A stretch of 64,000 nucleotides of DNA from Cladophialophora immunda. Its lineage: Eukaryota > Ascomycota > Eurotiomycetes > Chaetothyriales > Herpotrichiellaceae. Positions 1 to 11,876 of the stretch are shown one piece after another. Positions within the stretch are counted from its first letter, which is position 1, and each line of letters starts with the position of its first letter. A program made the translations under genes and the position numbers. The notes under the pieces were generated by a model. The model did no database searches and was not told the DNA's origin. It saw only the letters and a program-made list of their open reading frames with translations. The stretch is taken from NCBI RefSeq assembly GCF_000835495.1, contig NW_015622546.1, positions 3,652,955 through 3,716,954 on the forward strand, given 5' to 3'.

Positions 1-1558
1 CCACACACAGGCATTCGAACCCCGCAGATTCAACAACAACCTCTTGCCCCTTGAGACTAACTAAGTAGGTCCTCTGGAGGAAGCAGCGGACAAAGCGGCA
101 CACTTGAGCTTGCCGGAAGCTCGGGTTGACGATCTAAATCGGCTGGAACATGGATAGTGCAGGTGATCCATTGCTGGCACTGCTTAACCTTGGTTTACTC
201 GGCTTCTTTTCCCTCAAGTCATGTGCGCCGTTGGCGGTGAATTGGCGCAGTATACTGGGATGGACGGATGTCGGACCGACGACCCCTGGGCACAGCAGAT
301 TTGTCGAGACCCAAGAAAGGGTCCCAAAGTGATGCTGGTTGAGGTTTGAGCTGAGGCAATCATGGCTGCTTCTTCCCTCACCCTCATCTTCCGACAATAC
401 GGGCGTTCACACCAAGGGATCTGCCCCCTCGACTTGATGCAGCCTAGGTCCACGGAGAAAGACGACGCTGGAAGAGCGGGGGAGCCCAGCTAGGGCAGGT
501 TCCCAGGCGACCCAGGGACCCAGGGACCCCCGGATGGCGTAGGGTTGGGTTCACTAGGCTAGCCTGGCCCTCCAGCAGCGCTGCTGTTGGTTGAATTAGG
601 CTCATCTGACGCAGCCCGGCGCTCGCCTGACGTTGGATCAGCCTTGTTTCACTTTTCCTGTTTGGCCGCTAGTGACGCCCGCTAAGCCTCTTCCAGGCAC
701 AGTTTGCGGAAGCCTCTTCTGCCATTGGCTCCCGCACATGGAAACCACGGCGTGAAAATTTTTTCCCACGTGGCGCGTGGCCGGCTTCCCTCCAATCCCG
801 CCCCTTGGTTCATCTCGTCCTTTCCAGCTTCCTCCGCGGTTTCGACAATGAAAACTTTTCATGCTCTCGTGGAAGCCCCCCTCGAGCAGAAAGTATGGCC
901 TAATGCTCGATGTGCTGCCCTCCCCCCTTGTGTGGTCGGCCTCTGACAGGACCTATAGCGCTGGAATATTTTCCGTGCCATCCACCTGCCCAGACTGACC
1001 GCCTCATTCGAGAAGTGGATGGCGCAACGATCGTCTGGTTCTCCTCACCTTCTAGTTCCAACCAACTTGCCTGTTTGAGCAGCCTCTCTGCCATCTCGGA
1101 TGTGGTCCCCCCCCCCCCCAGATTTTTTTTTCTTTTCCTCCCAAGCCCGAAGCTCATATCACATCCTGAATTAGTCGAGCTGGGGTTTCCAAGGGCGCGC
1201 GACCCACGGCAAAACAGGGTCGGAGCCACCACTCTTGGATCGTTCTTGCATCAGTTTTCATAAGCCTTGCTTTTGCCTCCCACACCATCCCGTGCTCCTC
1301 CTCTTCCCGTAAAAAATCTGTTAGCTCATTTGATTACCTCACCCCCGTTCCATCTCCGGGCTGTTCATTGCACCTTCATCCCTTATCTCTGTTTCCTGTT
1401 GTCAACTATCTCTCTGTTTTACGTGTTGGATATCAGCTCACCTCACGCGGCGCGCGCGCGTATCGTTGTTTTACCCCTGGTCGCGTATCTCGACAATCGA
1501 ACCCTTATCGGCGCTTATGCCAGGAACATTGCATTAGACTCGGTTGCGTGGAGAAGGA
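1..1558. other. Intergenic and 5' leader of the bZIP gene
   Basis: I find no convincing gene here. The stretch holds C- and T-homopolymers at about 1108-1128 and a pyrimidine-rich leader from about 1260 onward, as expected of a fungal promoter and 5'UTR. A six-codon upstream ORF (1517-1537) lies just ahead of the bZIP start. Open frames in this stretch are short, overlap on both strands and show no motif. Confidence 0.5.
1517..1537 (+). promoter_or_regulatory. Short upstream ORF before the bZIP gene
   Basis: ATG CCA GGA ACA TTG CAT TAG encodes a six-codon ORF that ends 21 nt before the main ATG at 1559. If it lies in the mature leader, it could limit translation of the bZIP factor, as leader ORFs do for other fungal bZIP regulators (GCN4/CpcA type). 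Whether the leader is spliced or starts downstream of 1517 is unknown. Confidence 0.35.
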
Positions 1559-2971
1559 ATGGGCTCTGTCGCCAACACCGACGTCACGCTACCCGACGCT
1601 GTGGTGCCAAAACGGGAGTCGAGTGGTGAACGATATTCTTCCTCGTCAGCCTCGACCCCGGAGGCGGCAGACGACGCAGGAGGCGACGAAGGCCACAGCT
1701 CCAAGGAGCCAGCGCCTGCGCCGAAGCGTAAAGGAGGTAGAAAGCCGGTAAGTCCTCTTGAGAAGCATTATCGGAGTGGACTGGACCGTGGGACTCACCC
1801 CGGCGCACAGATTTATGCGACCTCAGAGGAACGCAAACAGCGTAACCGTCAGGCTCAGGCGGCTTTTCGCGAACGACGGACCGAGTACATCAAACAACTC
1901 GAGTCAACCATTCAGCACCATGAGGAGACGCTCCAGAATCTCCAGCAGAGTCACCGTGCTGCGGCCGACGAGTGTCTAATGCTTCGGTACAAAAACTCGC
2001 TCCTAGAACGGATTCTGCTTGAAAAAGGTACATCTCCTGCTCTGCCCTGTTGCGACGAAATCCCAATCCTGAACTCTTTCCTGCCAGGCATCGACGTCCA
2101 AGCCGAACTCGCGCTCAAAGGGAGTCCCACCCTTCGACCACATCGCGCGCCTCCCATCACTGGGCAGGCTTCGCCAATGCAAAAGGCCATGCTCAGCAGA
2201 CAGCAAGCAAGGCCTCGAACCACGATGGCACCCCCAACTCAGACTGTAAATCCTCCTTCCCATGTTGGAGGCACGCGAAATTTCGCAGGCTCACCCACAG
2301 CACAGCCCACTCCTCCTTCACAGCACTCCTCACCTTCCACAGCAAGATCGCCTGGTTTTGCTTTGCAAGGTGGGATGACTTCACCCGCGATGGACATGGC
2401 AACTCAGACACCTCAACAGCAGCTGCAGGCCCGAACCTTACCTCCACCGCATCGCAGCTCGTTTCTTGCGCAGTCTAGGCACCAAGGACATCCTATGTCC
2501 GGACCGAGCACATCGCAAGCTTATCCTCCACGAACCCAACAAGAGAGCTACTATCCAGCCTCTTTCCAGAAACATTACACTCAACTCGGCAAGCTGACCC
2601 GTTCCATTGTCCCCCTTCTTCCGCTTGTGGAGCTTTGTTCGTCCTAGACTGATTCCGTGAGTACAGAGCAGGAGTACGATGCGCAAGCCAGTATCATGGA
2701 CGATCTGGACGGCGACGACGTCGATACCGATAGCTTCATCCCCAACTTTCGTCTTCCTCCCACCACGACGACAGCAGGCATGTCCATGGGCATGCAGGCA
2801 TCGCCTCCAACGACCACTAGTGCGGCTAGTGACGGCGGCGGGGGAGGCGGAGGCGGCGGCATTGTCATCGATCCATACGATCCCATGCTGGATGCCGACC
2901 CTTTCGGTCTGACTGCCAGCATGCATTTTCCCAACCCTTATCCCTATCCGCCTACACACGCCAGAAGGTGA
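1559..2971 (+). CDS. Yap/Pap1-type bZIP transcription factor
   Basis: Exons 1559-1747, 1811-2027, 2088-2588 and 2667-2971 give 403 residues. The basic region reads KQRNRQAQAAFRERR, matching the fungal Yap/Pap1 signature NxxAQxxFR, and is followed by a leucine-zipper-like heptad region (ESTIQHHEETLQNLQQS). The middle is rich in Pro, Gln and Ser. The C-terminal part has an acidic patch (MDDLDGDDVDTDSFIPNF) and a poly-Gly run. Introns 1 and 2 have lengths divisible by three and lack stops, so they could be misread as coding; removing them restores the join KGGRKP-IYATSEERKQR. Intron 3 (2589-2666) appears to use a GC-AG pair; without its removal the protein stops at 2645-2647. ATG 1559 is the first in-frame Met. 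The DNA target and role are not deducible. Confidence 0.85.
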
Positions 2972-3596
2972 AAATGTGGGCCTTTTGTCACGAAAAAAAC
3001 CTTTCCTCATTGCTATCTCAGCATGAGTATCATCATTCATGAGTATTCACAAAATGGGCATTTAGCGACGGTGCATTTGCTTGCCAGCTGGGGGGCATGA
3101 GGCTGAAGGTGACGGGTTTTCTGCGTGTATGCACGCACCATTTTGTTTCCAAGCGACACGCAAGTTTTATGACCGCGGGAGATTTTACTGCTTCCCTGTA
3201 GATACCTATTGCACGAACCCCTGAAAACGTTTATAATGCCTTCTTTACCGCCTTGCTTCTCGTAATTACCCCATGGGCAGCCTGCAGCATGATTGGCACC
3301 TCCCCAAAGCAAGCACCGTGCCCTAGCCCTAAGAAATGCCAAGATCTGTCCAAATATGGTTAGCGTGATAAATGGTCCTGTTGCGAAATCTGCGCATGAT
3401 GATTTCGCTTTGCGTCCGAGGTCCTGGCTTGAATTTCATCACCGCTCAATCCGACTCAACTTCATCTCGACTCGACAAGGTCCTACTACGTGGTAGTCGA
3501 GGACGTTGTCTTGGTCGGGCGTCTCACCCTCTTTCACCCCAAGTTGGAGTTTCATTAACAGGAAGCCTTCACGGAAGGCGCTCGAGAGGAAACGTC
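2972..3596. other. Intergenic: bZIP 3' end and STM1 promoter
   Basis: About 0.6 kb between two genes on the same strand. I see no further gene, repeat or strong palindrome. The last 150 bases are pyrimidine-rich and probably form the leader of the next gene. Confidence 0.5.
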
Positions 3597-4939
3597 ATGG
3601 CGGACGTCAAGAGCAAGGTGAGCATCAGCTGAAAATGAACCTCCAACTATCCCATTTCCCATCACTATGGCTGTTCAATCACTGACCACAATGTCTATAG
3701 AACCTCTACGAGCTGTTGGGTATGACCGTCCACCTGCGCCATTGGATTCACCGCGACTGATTTTGATGATTCAGGAAATACGTCAGACCAGGATTCTGAC
3801 CGCGAGCCTGATCCACCTACAAAGGCCATTGACAAGCCAGTCGCTCGTCATGGTAAACGCGATGCGCCCAAAGAGGCACCTGCTACGACCGAACGTGCGA
3901 ACGTAGCTCCTCGCGGTCGAGGTGGTCATCGTGGAGGCGGCTTCAATGACAATGAAGCAGGTATACACACCTGGACTCTTAAAAGAAAATCTGCCTGTCG
4001 CTGACTGTCTATCAAGCTTTCCGCAACAGAGCCACAGGCAGGAACTACAACCGTGACCAACCCACCGAGGGTGGTGGCGAGGATGGCTATGGCAACCGCC
4101 CTGGCCGCGATCGAGGCCCTGGCGCGCAACGTTATGGTCGCGGTCCTCGTGGACCTCGTCGAGGTGGTGATCGCCACAGCCGCACTGGGATAGCGTGAGT
4201 GAACTTGAGCTACCCCATCTTTTCTCGCGCTGACCAGACTAGCAACCACCCAAAGCAAGAGGGACATGGATGGGGTGAAAACACTGGCGACGGCGAATGG
4301 GCTGACGAAAAGGCGGGAGAAGCCTTGGCAAAAGAAGACGAAAAGGTTGCCAATTGGGATGCTGGCGGCCAGAACCCAGCGTGGAATGAAAATGCCGAAC
4401 CGGCCACTATTCCTGAGGGCGGTGAGGCTGTCCAAGACGCCAATGCGGCGGAGCCCGAGGCGGAAGAGCCTCAGGATCACCACAAGTCGTACGCCGACTA
4501 CTTGGCTGAGCAAGCTGCCAAGAGACTGGAAGGACTCGGTCTGAAGGAGGCTCGTGCACCTAACGAAGGCTCCAAGGAGAACAAAAAATGGACCGGCGCG
4601 AAAGAGCTCACTAAGGTCGAGGATGAGGACTACTTCAAAGGCGAAGAGAAGGGCAAGCGTGAACGTGAGCGGGCGCAGAAGAAAGAGTTCCTCGACATTG
4701 ACTACAGCTTCAAGGAGCAGCCACGTGAGTCCCGTGGTCGCGGCGGCCGTGGCGCTGGGCGAGGACGAGGAGGAGACCGTGGAGAGTTCCGCGGCGGACG
4801 TGGACGTGGACGTGGCGATCGTGGAGAGCATCGTGGGGAGCATCGTGGAGAGTATCGTGGCCGTGGTCGTGGTGGCCGCGGCGATGCTCCCCCGGTGGCT
4901 GTCGACGACGAATCTGCTTTCCCCAGCTTGGGAAAGTAG
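3597..4939 (+). CDS. STM1: Stm1-like ribosome-associated RGG protein
   Basis: Exons 3597-3617, 3701-3719, 3775-3960, 4017-4194 and 4243-4939 give 366 residues with consistent phases. The N-terminus (MADVKSKNLYELLGN, then DQDSDREPDPPTKAI) matches the Stm1 N-terminal domain. A central basic segment (RHSRTGI, then GHGWGENTGDGEW) matches the HABP4/SERBP1 family. The C-terminal tail (about 285-350) is dense in RGG/RGR repeats, and the protein ends DESAFPSLGK. Stm1/SERBP1 proteins sit in the mRNA channel of idle 80S ribosomes and preserve them; they also bind nucleic acids. The first two exons are tiny (21 and 19 nt), and the fourth intron is only 48 nt. The RGG-coding DNA (4730-4880) is a degenerate repeat of CGTGG-type units. 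Confidence 0.88.
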
Positions 4940-6526
4940 AGCCGGTCGTCGCCGTCGTCCAACCTCCGGAGCAACCAGCCTGCAAGGCCACCGCCTACCA
5001 TTCTCTTCGACCTGAAAAACTCACCCACCGACCTTTGTACTATGTGAAAGGCCACACTCGTTGACTCGATCGCGTCAAAACTACTGTACTGGCGACTTCG
5101 GAGGCAGAGAGCAAAGCATTTGCAAGGAGAAAGATCGGGTATTGTTTTGACCAAATGGCAATGATTCCACCCCAAAAAGAGCACTTGAGCAGCAGACGGA
5201 TCAATGGAGAAGGAGGGATTTTGTTCTGCCATCTCGAGCAATTCCATCTGGCTAGCTTGGAATTCGTGTAAGATAGGAATTATCCTTCCTTGTTGCTCCA
5301 AATGCCGTTGCATTCAGAATGGGATTTCACTTGATCCTTTCTCGTGGTCGTGTCGTGATCGAAGTAAATGATCGTGCCATCACCGTCCGTCTCTTGAGCT
5401 TGTAGAGAGGGCTGTATATCTCCCGACAGTTTGCTGACCGCCCAACTGCCGGAGGGCGGCAGAGGGCAGCAGTACGTATGAATGTCTGCAATGTCTTTTG
5501 ATCTCGTCTCACAAGTAACCCGGTTTACGTGGTAATCTTTTGCGATGTACGAGTCCCATGTATCTCTGGTGTCCCGATCATCCCCCTCTTCATCAACGGC
5601 GATCCGACGATCAAAAATATCCCCGGTTCCAGGTCATCTCGGCTCCATGTCGGCAGTTGACAATTTCGGCATCAGAAAGATAGATTTGAGGCAGGCCGTC
5701 TGTCAGCGTGGTCCAGAGGGAGAGTTGCGTAGCTGGAATGGCGCAACAAGAACGGAGATGCAGTCGGCAGTTGCACCTCCAAATCATCTGCCGAACGTCG
5801 CCTGCGGCAGCGCAGCCACCCAGATCCATCAACTCCCCCCCAAATTCAAGGCTCCGTGTCGACTCTCCTGCGCTGCTTACCACGGTCTGAAGATGCTAGC
5901 CACTACAAGCCCTCGAGAAAGTCCATTTTCCTCTTTCCACCCGCCGAATCTCAGACTCTGGCACCCACGCCGACACCCCACATCCATTGCCGCCCTGAGC
6001 CGGACTGTCCACTTGGACCCCAGACTTGCCTTTCTCGCTCGCCACAGCCTCCCCTTTACTGGCTTTTGATGTCCTGAAGGTCTTCCCTTGGAGCATGTGC
6101 CGGGGACCTCATGGCTGCTTCTGGGCAGGGCTGGTCGACGGAGCCTGACTAGGTCATGACCACTGGCGGGCTGTCGATTCGCTGGCCTTGCGTCTTCAAG
6201 GTGCTACCTATGCTTGATGTAGGGTCCGCTCCACGGCCCCCTCGTGCAAAAGAGAACTGCCGAAGCTCAATTAGCCACTTGACTCTTTCCAGCATCAGCC
6301 ATGGCTGTTAAAGATCGGATGGATCTTGGTTCTCAGCGTGACGGAACCATGTCTCGGTCTCGGGGATGCCGCCTGACGTCCATGGTGTTGACAGAACCTA
6401 CATGATTTCGCTAAATCGCCTCGACTTATCCTATTTCCCACCGATCAAGGTAGAAAACCATCATTGCGAGCCCTCCTTGCCTGTTCAGCCGCATCTTTAC
6501 CCTTTACCCAGCTAGACTACGTGACC
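4940..6526. other. Intergenic between STM1 and the P450 gene
   Basis: About 1.6 kb. Open frames on the + strand around 5545-6069 are Ser/Pro-rich, lack any recognisable motif and are matched by equally long antisense frames, so I do not call them. No tRNA or array repeat was seen. Confidence 0.45.
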
Positions 6527-8353
6527 ATGATCGAGTCAATCGTCCCGGCCATTGTCAACAACTGGCCCATAGCGGTGGCCGTTGTTGTTGTGGGCTATCT
6601 ACTGAGCAACTATTTCAACCATGGCCTCAACAAGTATCCCGGGCCAGTGCTGGCGAGGTTTACGGATTGGTGGAGGTTCTTCGACGTGTATGGCCGACGA
6701 CCAGACATCACACACCTCAAACTGCATCGCCAGCATGGAGATGTTGTCAGACTCGGACCGAACACCCTTTCGTTTGCAAATCCCAAGGCGTTGAAGACCA
6801 TCTATGGTCTGAATAAGGGGTTCGTCAAGGTATGGCTCCTTCAAGATCTGGATCGGCAACATACTGAACAGTTTCCTCCAGTCTGGATTCTACCCGGTCC
6901 AAATGGGCGTCAGCAAGGGCAAGCGACTGCCTTCGCTTTTCTCCACCATAGACGAGTCTTATCATGCAAACCTTCGCAGATCTGTGAACAATGCGTTCTC
7001 CATGAGCCAGCTGGTCCAGTACGAGCCTGGCGTCACTGAATGTATCGAGGTCTTTCTGGACCAGACGGAGAGAATCTATGCACGGACAGGCAAGGTCTGC
7101 GATTTTGCAGAGTGGCTTCAATATTTTGCGTTTGACGTAAGTTCTTGTGATTGATGTCGATGGCTGGGTCTAACTGTCTTCTAGGTCATTGGGTACATCA
7201 CATACAGCAAGCGCCATGGGTTCATGGAGAGAAATGAGGATGTAGACGGCATGATTGCATACCTCGGGCGGCTATTTTCCTATGTGGCACCGGTGAGTGT
7301 CCGGCGTCCAAAATGCTGCAGCGTCGAAGCTAATCCACCAGCAGATTGGACAAATGCCATGGCTAGACCTTCTCTTTCTGAAAAATCCACTGGTTCTCTT
7401 ACTTGATCGACTTGGAGTCAAGCTCTTTGCATTTCCGGTTGCCACCTTTGCTGTGCAGCGAATGCAGGAGAGGCTCGCCGAAATGGAGGCGCAGGGCATC
7501 GAGAAGGGAACGGAGAAGCCAGATCTTCTGTCCATGTTCCTCAAGGCGCAAAGAGACCGCCCGGAGTTCATGACCGACCAGAGGGTTCTCACCATGGCAG
7601 TGTCGATGGCGTTCGCTGGGTCCGAGACTACGGCCATCAGTCTGGCGGCGGCGTTTTACTATCTCCTCCGCAACCCTCGGTGTTATGAGAAACTGATGCA
7701 GGAATTGAACGAGGCTGTCGAGGAAGGGAGAATTGCGGATACACCTTCAGGAACGATCACGTGGGCCGAATCCCAACAACTCCCTTACCTCGACGCATGC
7801 ATCAAGGAAGCATTCAGAATGCACCCCGCGGCAGGATTGCCTCTAGAAAGAGTCACGCCGCCACAGGGGATCGAAATTGATGGCCACTTTGTCCCTGGGG
7901 GTACGATTGTCGGTTGCAATGCGTGGGTCATCCACAAGCGCGAAGATGTCTTCGGCTCCCAGATCGACAGCTATATCCCCGAGAGGTGGCTGGATGTTGG
8001 GAAGGAGCAGCTGAAGGAGATGAACGGCACTCTGTTCCAGTTTGGCGCTGGTTCACGGACCTGTATTGGAAAGAACATCAGTTTGCTGGAGATGTACAAG
8101 CTGGTCCCTGCTGTCCTGCGTCGTTTCGAGGTGAGCAGCTGACCGAGTTTGGCTCGACACAATTTCTCGCGCGCGAGGCTGACGTAATTTCGGCTCTAGG
8201 TACGTTTCGATGATCCCAACCGAGACTGGAAACTGCACAACGGTGAGTCTTCTCAAGATTGAACCTTGCCTTACTGGTGCTGACTTGAGAATAGCTTGGT
8301 TTGTGAAAGAGCACGACTTCTACTGCCGCTTCAAGCCACGAAAGATGGGATAA
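6527..8353 (+). CDS. Cytochrome P450, pisatin demethylase-like
   Basis: Exons 6527-6829, 6882-7136, 7185-7292, 7345-8130, 8200-8242 and 8295-8353 give 517 residues. An N-terminal membrane anchor (about 8-25) precedes the proline hinge KYPGPVLARF. The I-helix motif FAGSETT is at about 312-318, the ExxR pair at E377/R380 and the haem loop FGAGSRTCIG at 455-464 with C462 as the iron ligand. The segment KSGFYPVQMGVSKGKR matches the large fungal family commonly named pisatin demethylase or benzoate 4-monooxygenase-like. All catalytic landmarks are intact. It would act at the ER membrane with a P450 reductase. The substrate cannot be read from the sequence, and no biosynthetic partner lies beside it, so I infer a general xenobiotic or phytochemical role only weakly. 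The start is ATG 6527; the in-frame sequence upstream has no other ATG. Confidence 0.88.
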
Positions 8354-10331
8354 ACAATATACTCACACAGCTTCCGGCACTCCGCTCCCTGCGAGAACGA
8401 GAGCGATTTGGCGTCATTTCCGAGATATTGTCGCAAGAACAGGTGTTCCATGCCAATAGCTCACGATCAAACGAAGTCAACATGATGTGGTTTCCAAGTG
8501 TGTCGTCGAGACTAATCAGTCAAGAGGAGTTTGTTTGATGTCTTTGGATTGGAGTTTTGTACATGCGTAGCCGTCCCACAAAATCGAGACAGTCCCATTA
8601 TCACCGACCTATTCTCGAGCTCCTTTCGCCTGTCCCTGTCGCAAAGACCTTATATTCCGCATCGTCTCCACTGGCTGACCAAGACAAAACGTCCTTCTGC
8701 ACCGAGAATTGGTCAGACGAATCTGTAATGCCCACTATCTGTCCATGCAGCGGTCGTCCACGTGACGCCCGAATCTCTCGCCCGATAGACTCCGAAGCGG
8801 CTTGCTTCTACCATTACTCGCTGCAATGTATCGACCAAAGTCTGATGCGATGCATACCCGCCGCCCATGGTGAGTGCGTGTGCGTGCGTGTGTGTCTGGG
8901 GATTTGTGATCCTTGCATAACCGAGACCCAGTCCGTGGCCCATGGGTCGGCGATATCTACGAGAATCGGTCGTGGTTGGGCCTGATCGACATGATTGCCA
9001 GAGGGGCAGAGAGATAGTTAGAATACCTATCGATCGAATCGAGTCGAGCCGAGGTGTGTGTGTGAGAGGATTATCAGCCGCGAGTGTCTTTTGCCCCCTC
9101 CCCCGCCGAAAGCATAGCTCGAAGGGGGGGGCTGTGAGGATCCTGGCTGAGTGGGAATGGATTGTAGGATGGATGGCTGAGCTGGCTACGGGTTCCTTTC
9201 TCGAGGGTTCTAGATACGCGCTGGACTTCCGGATGTATGCATGCATAGGGTATCTGTACTCATGCATGCATGTATGTATGTAGGTACGGAGGCATGTAGG
9301 CATGTATGTATGGTAGTTATCTCACGGAGTTAAGTTGCCCTTGCATCACTCTCCCTCCCTCCCTCGCCTACCCTAGGCATACACCGGTAGATAGGTAGAT
9401 GGGTAGGTAGGATGGAGACCGGTTGACTGACTCATGGAAGAGAAATCTTCCACTCAGGCTGGGCAAAGGGCCATCTTCGCCCGCAGAAGAACGGGCGTGT
9501 GTGCAGACGATACGAGGTACCTATCTACCCAAGGTGCCTTTCCACGAGGCGTCCCTCAAGGCGGGCAGCGCCCGTATACGAGGTCTCTACGAGGCCCATT
9601 CATACCTGTCTAGATTAGGTACTGGGGTACCTAGCTATGTAGAAGGGTTCCGCGCCAGCCTGCGAAAACCCCACCATTGAGGAGCCTTTGTTCTCTGTCG
9701 GCCGAGTCTTCGGTGCCCACTACACACTGCACACTGCCCACCCTTACGTCGCGTCGTGGTATGGCCCTTGCATTAGTAACGGGCTCGGCCAGCCAAGTAG
9801 CTACAAGCACACCGCACATCGGAAAAGTATTGGACAGGGAGCTGGGGCGCCGAAACAGAGTGCACCCTTTTTTGGTGAGCTAGCTCTTGGGTACCTTCGA
9901 CCAGGTTCTCTCATGCGGGACTGCTTCTGAGGACAGGTCTGTCCCAAACGCAGACGCGGGGCCCGCCCCAAAAGGCACAAGGATCATATTACGCCCTGGA
10001 TGGATAGACAGGATGGCCGGGCCGAGCGTTTGTGTTGGTTTGATTGTTAATTCAATTCGTCTCTTGTTGGGGCCTCCGGCTCGTGTTGCGTGATCTTGCC
10101 ATCTGCTGTTTCGTTCGCCGGTCCAGACGGGTAAGGCTCTGTAGAGATAAAAGGGCCTCGGGACCTGCCTCCCACCTGGCAAAGTTGTTCTTCTTCCAAT
10201 CCCACAGCTTGTTTCGTGACTTTTGCCTCGTCGAACGTCAAGTGTCTCACCGTTTGCACTTACATAGAGCACCTACCTGTCGCTCATCAACCGTCGACAC
10301 ATTCCCATCAAACTCAACGCCATTCGCAACT
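8354..10331. other. Long intergenic region with simple repeats
   Basis: About 2 kb with no supportable gene. It contains a GT-rich microsatellite (about 8870-8900), ATGC/ATGT tetranucleotide runs (about 9235-9315), CCCT runs (about 9350-9365), and GGTA/TACC-rich tracts (about 9370-9640). The last 150 bases before 10332 are a plausible leader for the nitroreductase gene. Confidence 0.5.
9235..9420. repeat. Tetranucleotide-type low-complexity repeats
   Basis: Imperfect runs of ATGC, ATGT and TAGG/GTAG units, such as catgcatgcatgtatgtatg near 9262 and gatgggtaggtagg near 9398. These are visible directly and probably reflect slippage. Confidence 0.7.
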
Positions 10332-11100
10332 ATGGGCAAATCTGACACCTTCCTGGACCTCGTCAAGGGCCGCCGCTCCATCTACGCTCTCTCTCAAGAG
10401 TCCACCATCCCGGACTCCAAGGTCGAAGAGATTGTCAAGTTCGCCGTGACATGGGCGCCCTCGACATACAACGTGCAGTCGGCCCGCGCCGTGGTCCTGT
10501 TCAAGGAGAACCACGCCAAACTCTGGGACATTGTCAAGAAGCACATGGACCAGGTGCCGCTGGACGAGGGCATGCGGGGGTACATGGACGGCCGGATTGC
10601 TGGGTGGAAGGGCAGTTATGGGACGGTGCTGTGGTTTGAGGACCAGACGGCCTTGGACGGATTGGGGGAGAAGAACCCGATGGTCAAGCCCATGTTGACT
10701 GAATGTGAGAGCCCGCGTGGACTGTCAGGAGGAGCTGGTGCGGTTGAAGTTGTGTACTGACGAAGTGATGCCTTTCACAGGGTCCGATCATTCCACCGGT
10801 ATGCATCAGTTCATCGGTAAGTCAGACCTGGATCCTCGCATCCATCGTCCATCGTGGCTACGGCAACGTCCTGACCTCTCCTCTCTTCTTGCAGTCTGGA
10901 CCGCCCTCGAAGCTGAGGGCCTGGGTGCCAACCTCCAACACTTCAACTTCCACCCCGGCATCACGGCGGACATCAAGTCAACATTTGATATCCCCGAGGC
11001 GTGGAAACTCAAGGCTCAATTGGTGTTCGGCAAGCCCACCGGCGGACCGCAGGACAAGACGTTCGAGCCGATCGAGAAGAGAGTCGTGGTGAAGTCGTAA
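10332..11100 (+). CDS. Frm2/Hbn1-like nitroreductase family protein
   Basis: Exons 10332-10704, 10781-10816 and 10895-11100 give 204 residues. The N-terminus FLDLVKGRRSIYAL is the FMN-binding RRSxxxL motif of small nitroreductases. WAPSTYNVQSARAVVLF is the second conserved block, and NLQHFNFHP plus the tail GGPQDKTFEPIEKRV fit the fungal Frm2/Hbn1 subgroup. These soluble FMN enzymes reduce nitro compounds and are linked in yeast to oxidative-stress and lipid signalling. The middle exon is only 36 nt. No cofactor-binding block seems lost. The neighbours do not suggest a pathway. Confidence 0.87.
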
Positions 11101-11876
11101 GGTGGTGCCAGGTGCCAGGTGCCAGGTGCCGGGGGAAGCTCCAATGCCCGCTGTGGCTTTGATAGATGTCTCGCATTTTACCAGCGCGTTGCTAGTCAGG
11201 TTCCTCTCGTTGCCAAGAGCTTGAAGGGGGTTTTGCAAATCGGCATCCACAGATCATACCACCGCCAGGGCTGCGTTGTATGATATAGAGTGGCAGTGAT
11301 TGTCAATGGCAGCCCCCTGAATGGCGCAAGATGGCAGCGTTATTTCCCTGTGCCCGCCAAGCGCCCAAGGCGGCATAGTGGCGTCTTTTCTTAGCCAACG
11401 GGCTCACTCCACCAACGTCTGTCGTTGAACATCCAATCTTCATCTTCGTCTTCATCATCTTCAATCCTCCAACCCCTTATTCCTGATTCATCGCTCTCTT
11501 CCCACCCCATCAACACCGCTCGTTAAACCGCATCATCCCGTTTCTTGATTTCTCCCTCATCGCCCCTAGGCGTTTATTTTCTTTGCCCTCCCGACGCCTC
11601 CAGCGATACCGTACACGAAGGGAAAAGGTGGACAACTGTTGCTAATACCCAACTGTCTTGCCTGACCGGAGAACTCGGGAGGTATTCTGACAAGCGGGTC
11701 ACCCGAAGAGGCCCCTATTCACACAAACTTCCACTTGGACGCGAGCAGGGGTTCTGAACTCACGTTCACCTTGGCGTTCTCACTGTATTCGATTATCTTG
11801 TATAACTTGGATCACCGAGTTTATCATCTTTTCTCTCGTGACATAGCAACTTGGAAGTCGCGTCCAAATCGTCAAG
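11101..11876. other. Intergenic with a short GGTGCCA tandem repeat
   Basis: A 7-bp unit (ggtgcca) is repeated four times, imperfectly at the ends, at 11102-11130 right after the nitroreductase stop codon. The rest is a C/T-rich promoter and leader for the DOMON gene, with no supportable gene. Confidence 0.5.

Noticed and set aside
1..30. tRNA T-loop-like sequence (minus strand GGTTCGAAT)
   Set aside because: The flanking bases do not form a good T-stem and no acceptor or anticodon stem can be drawn.
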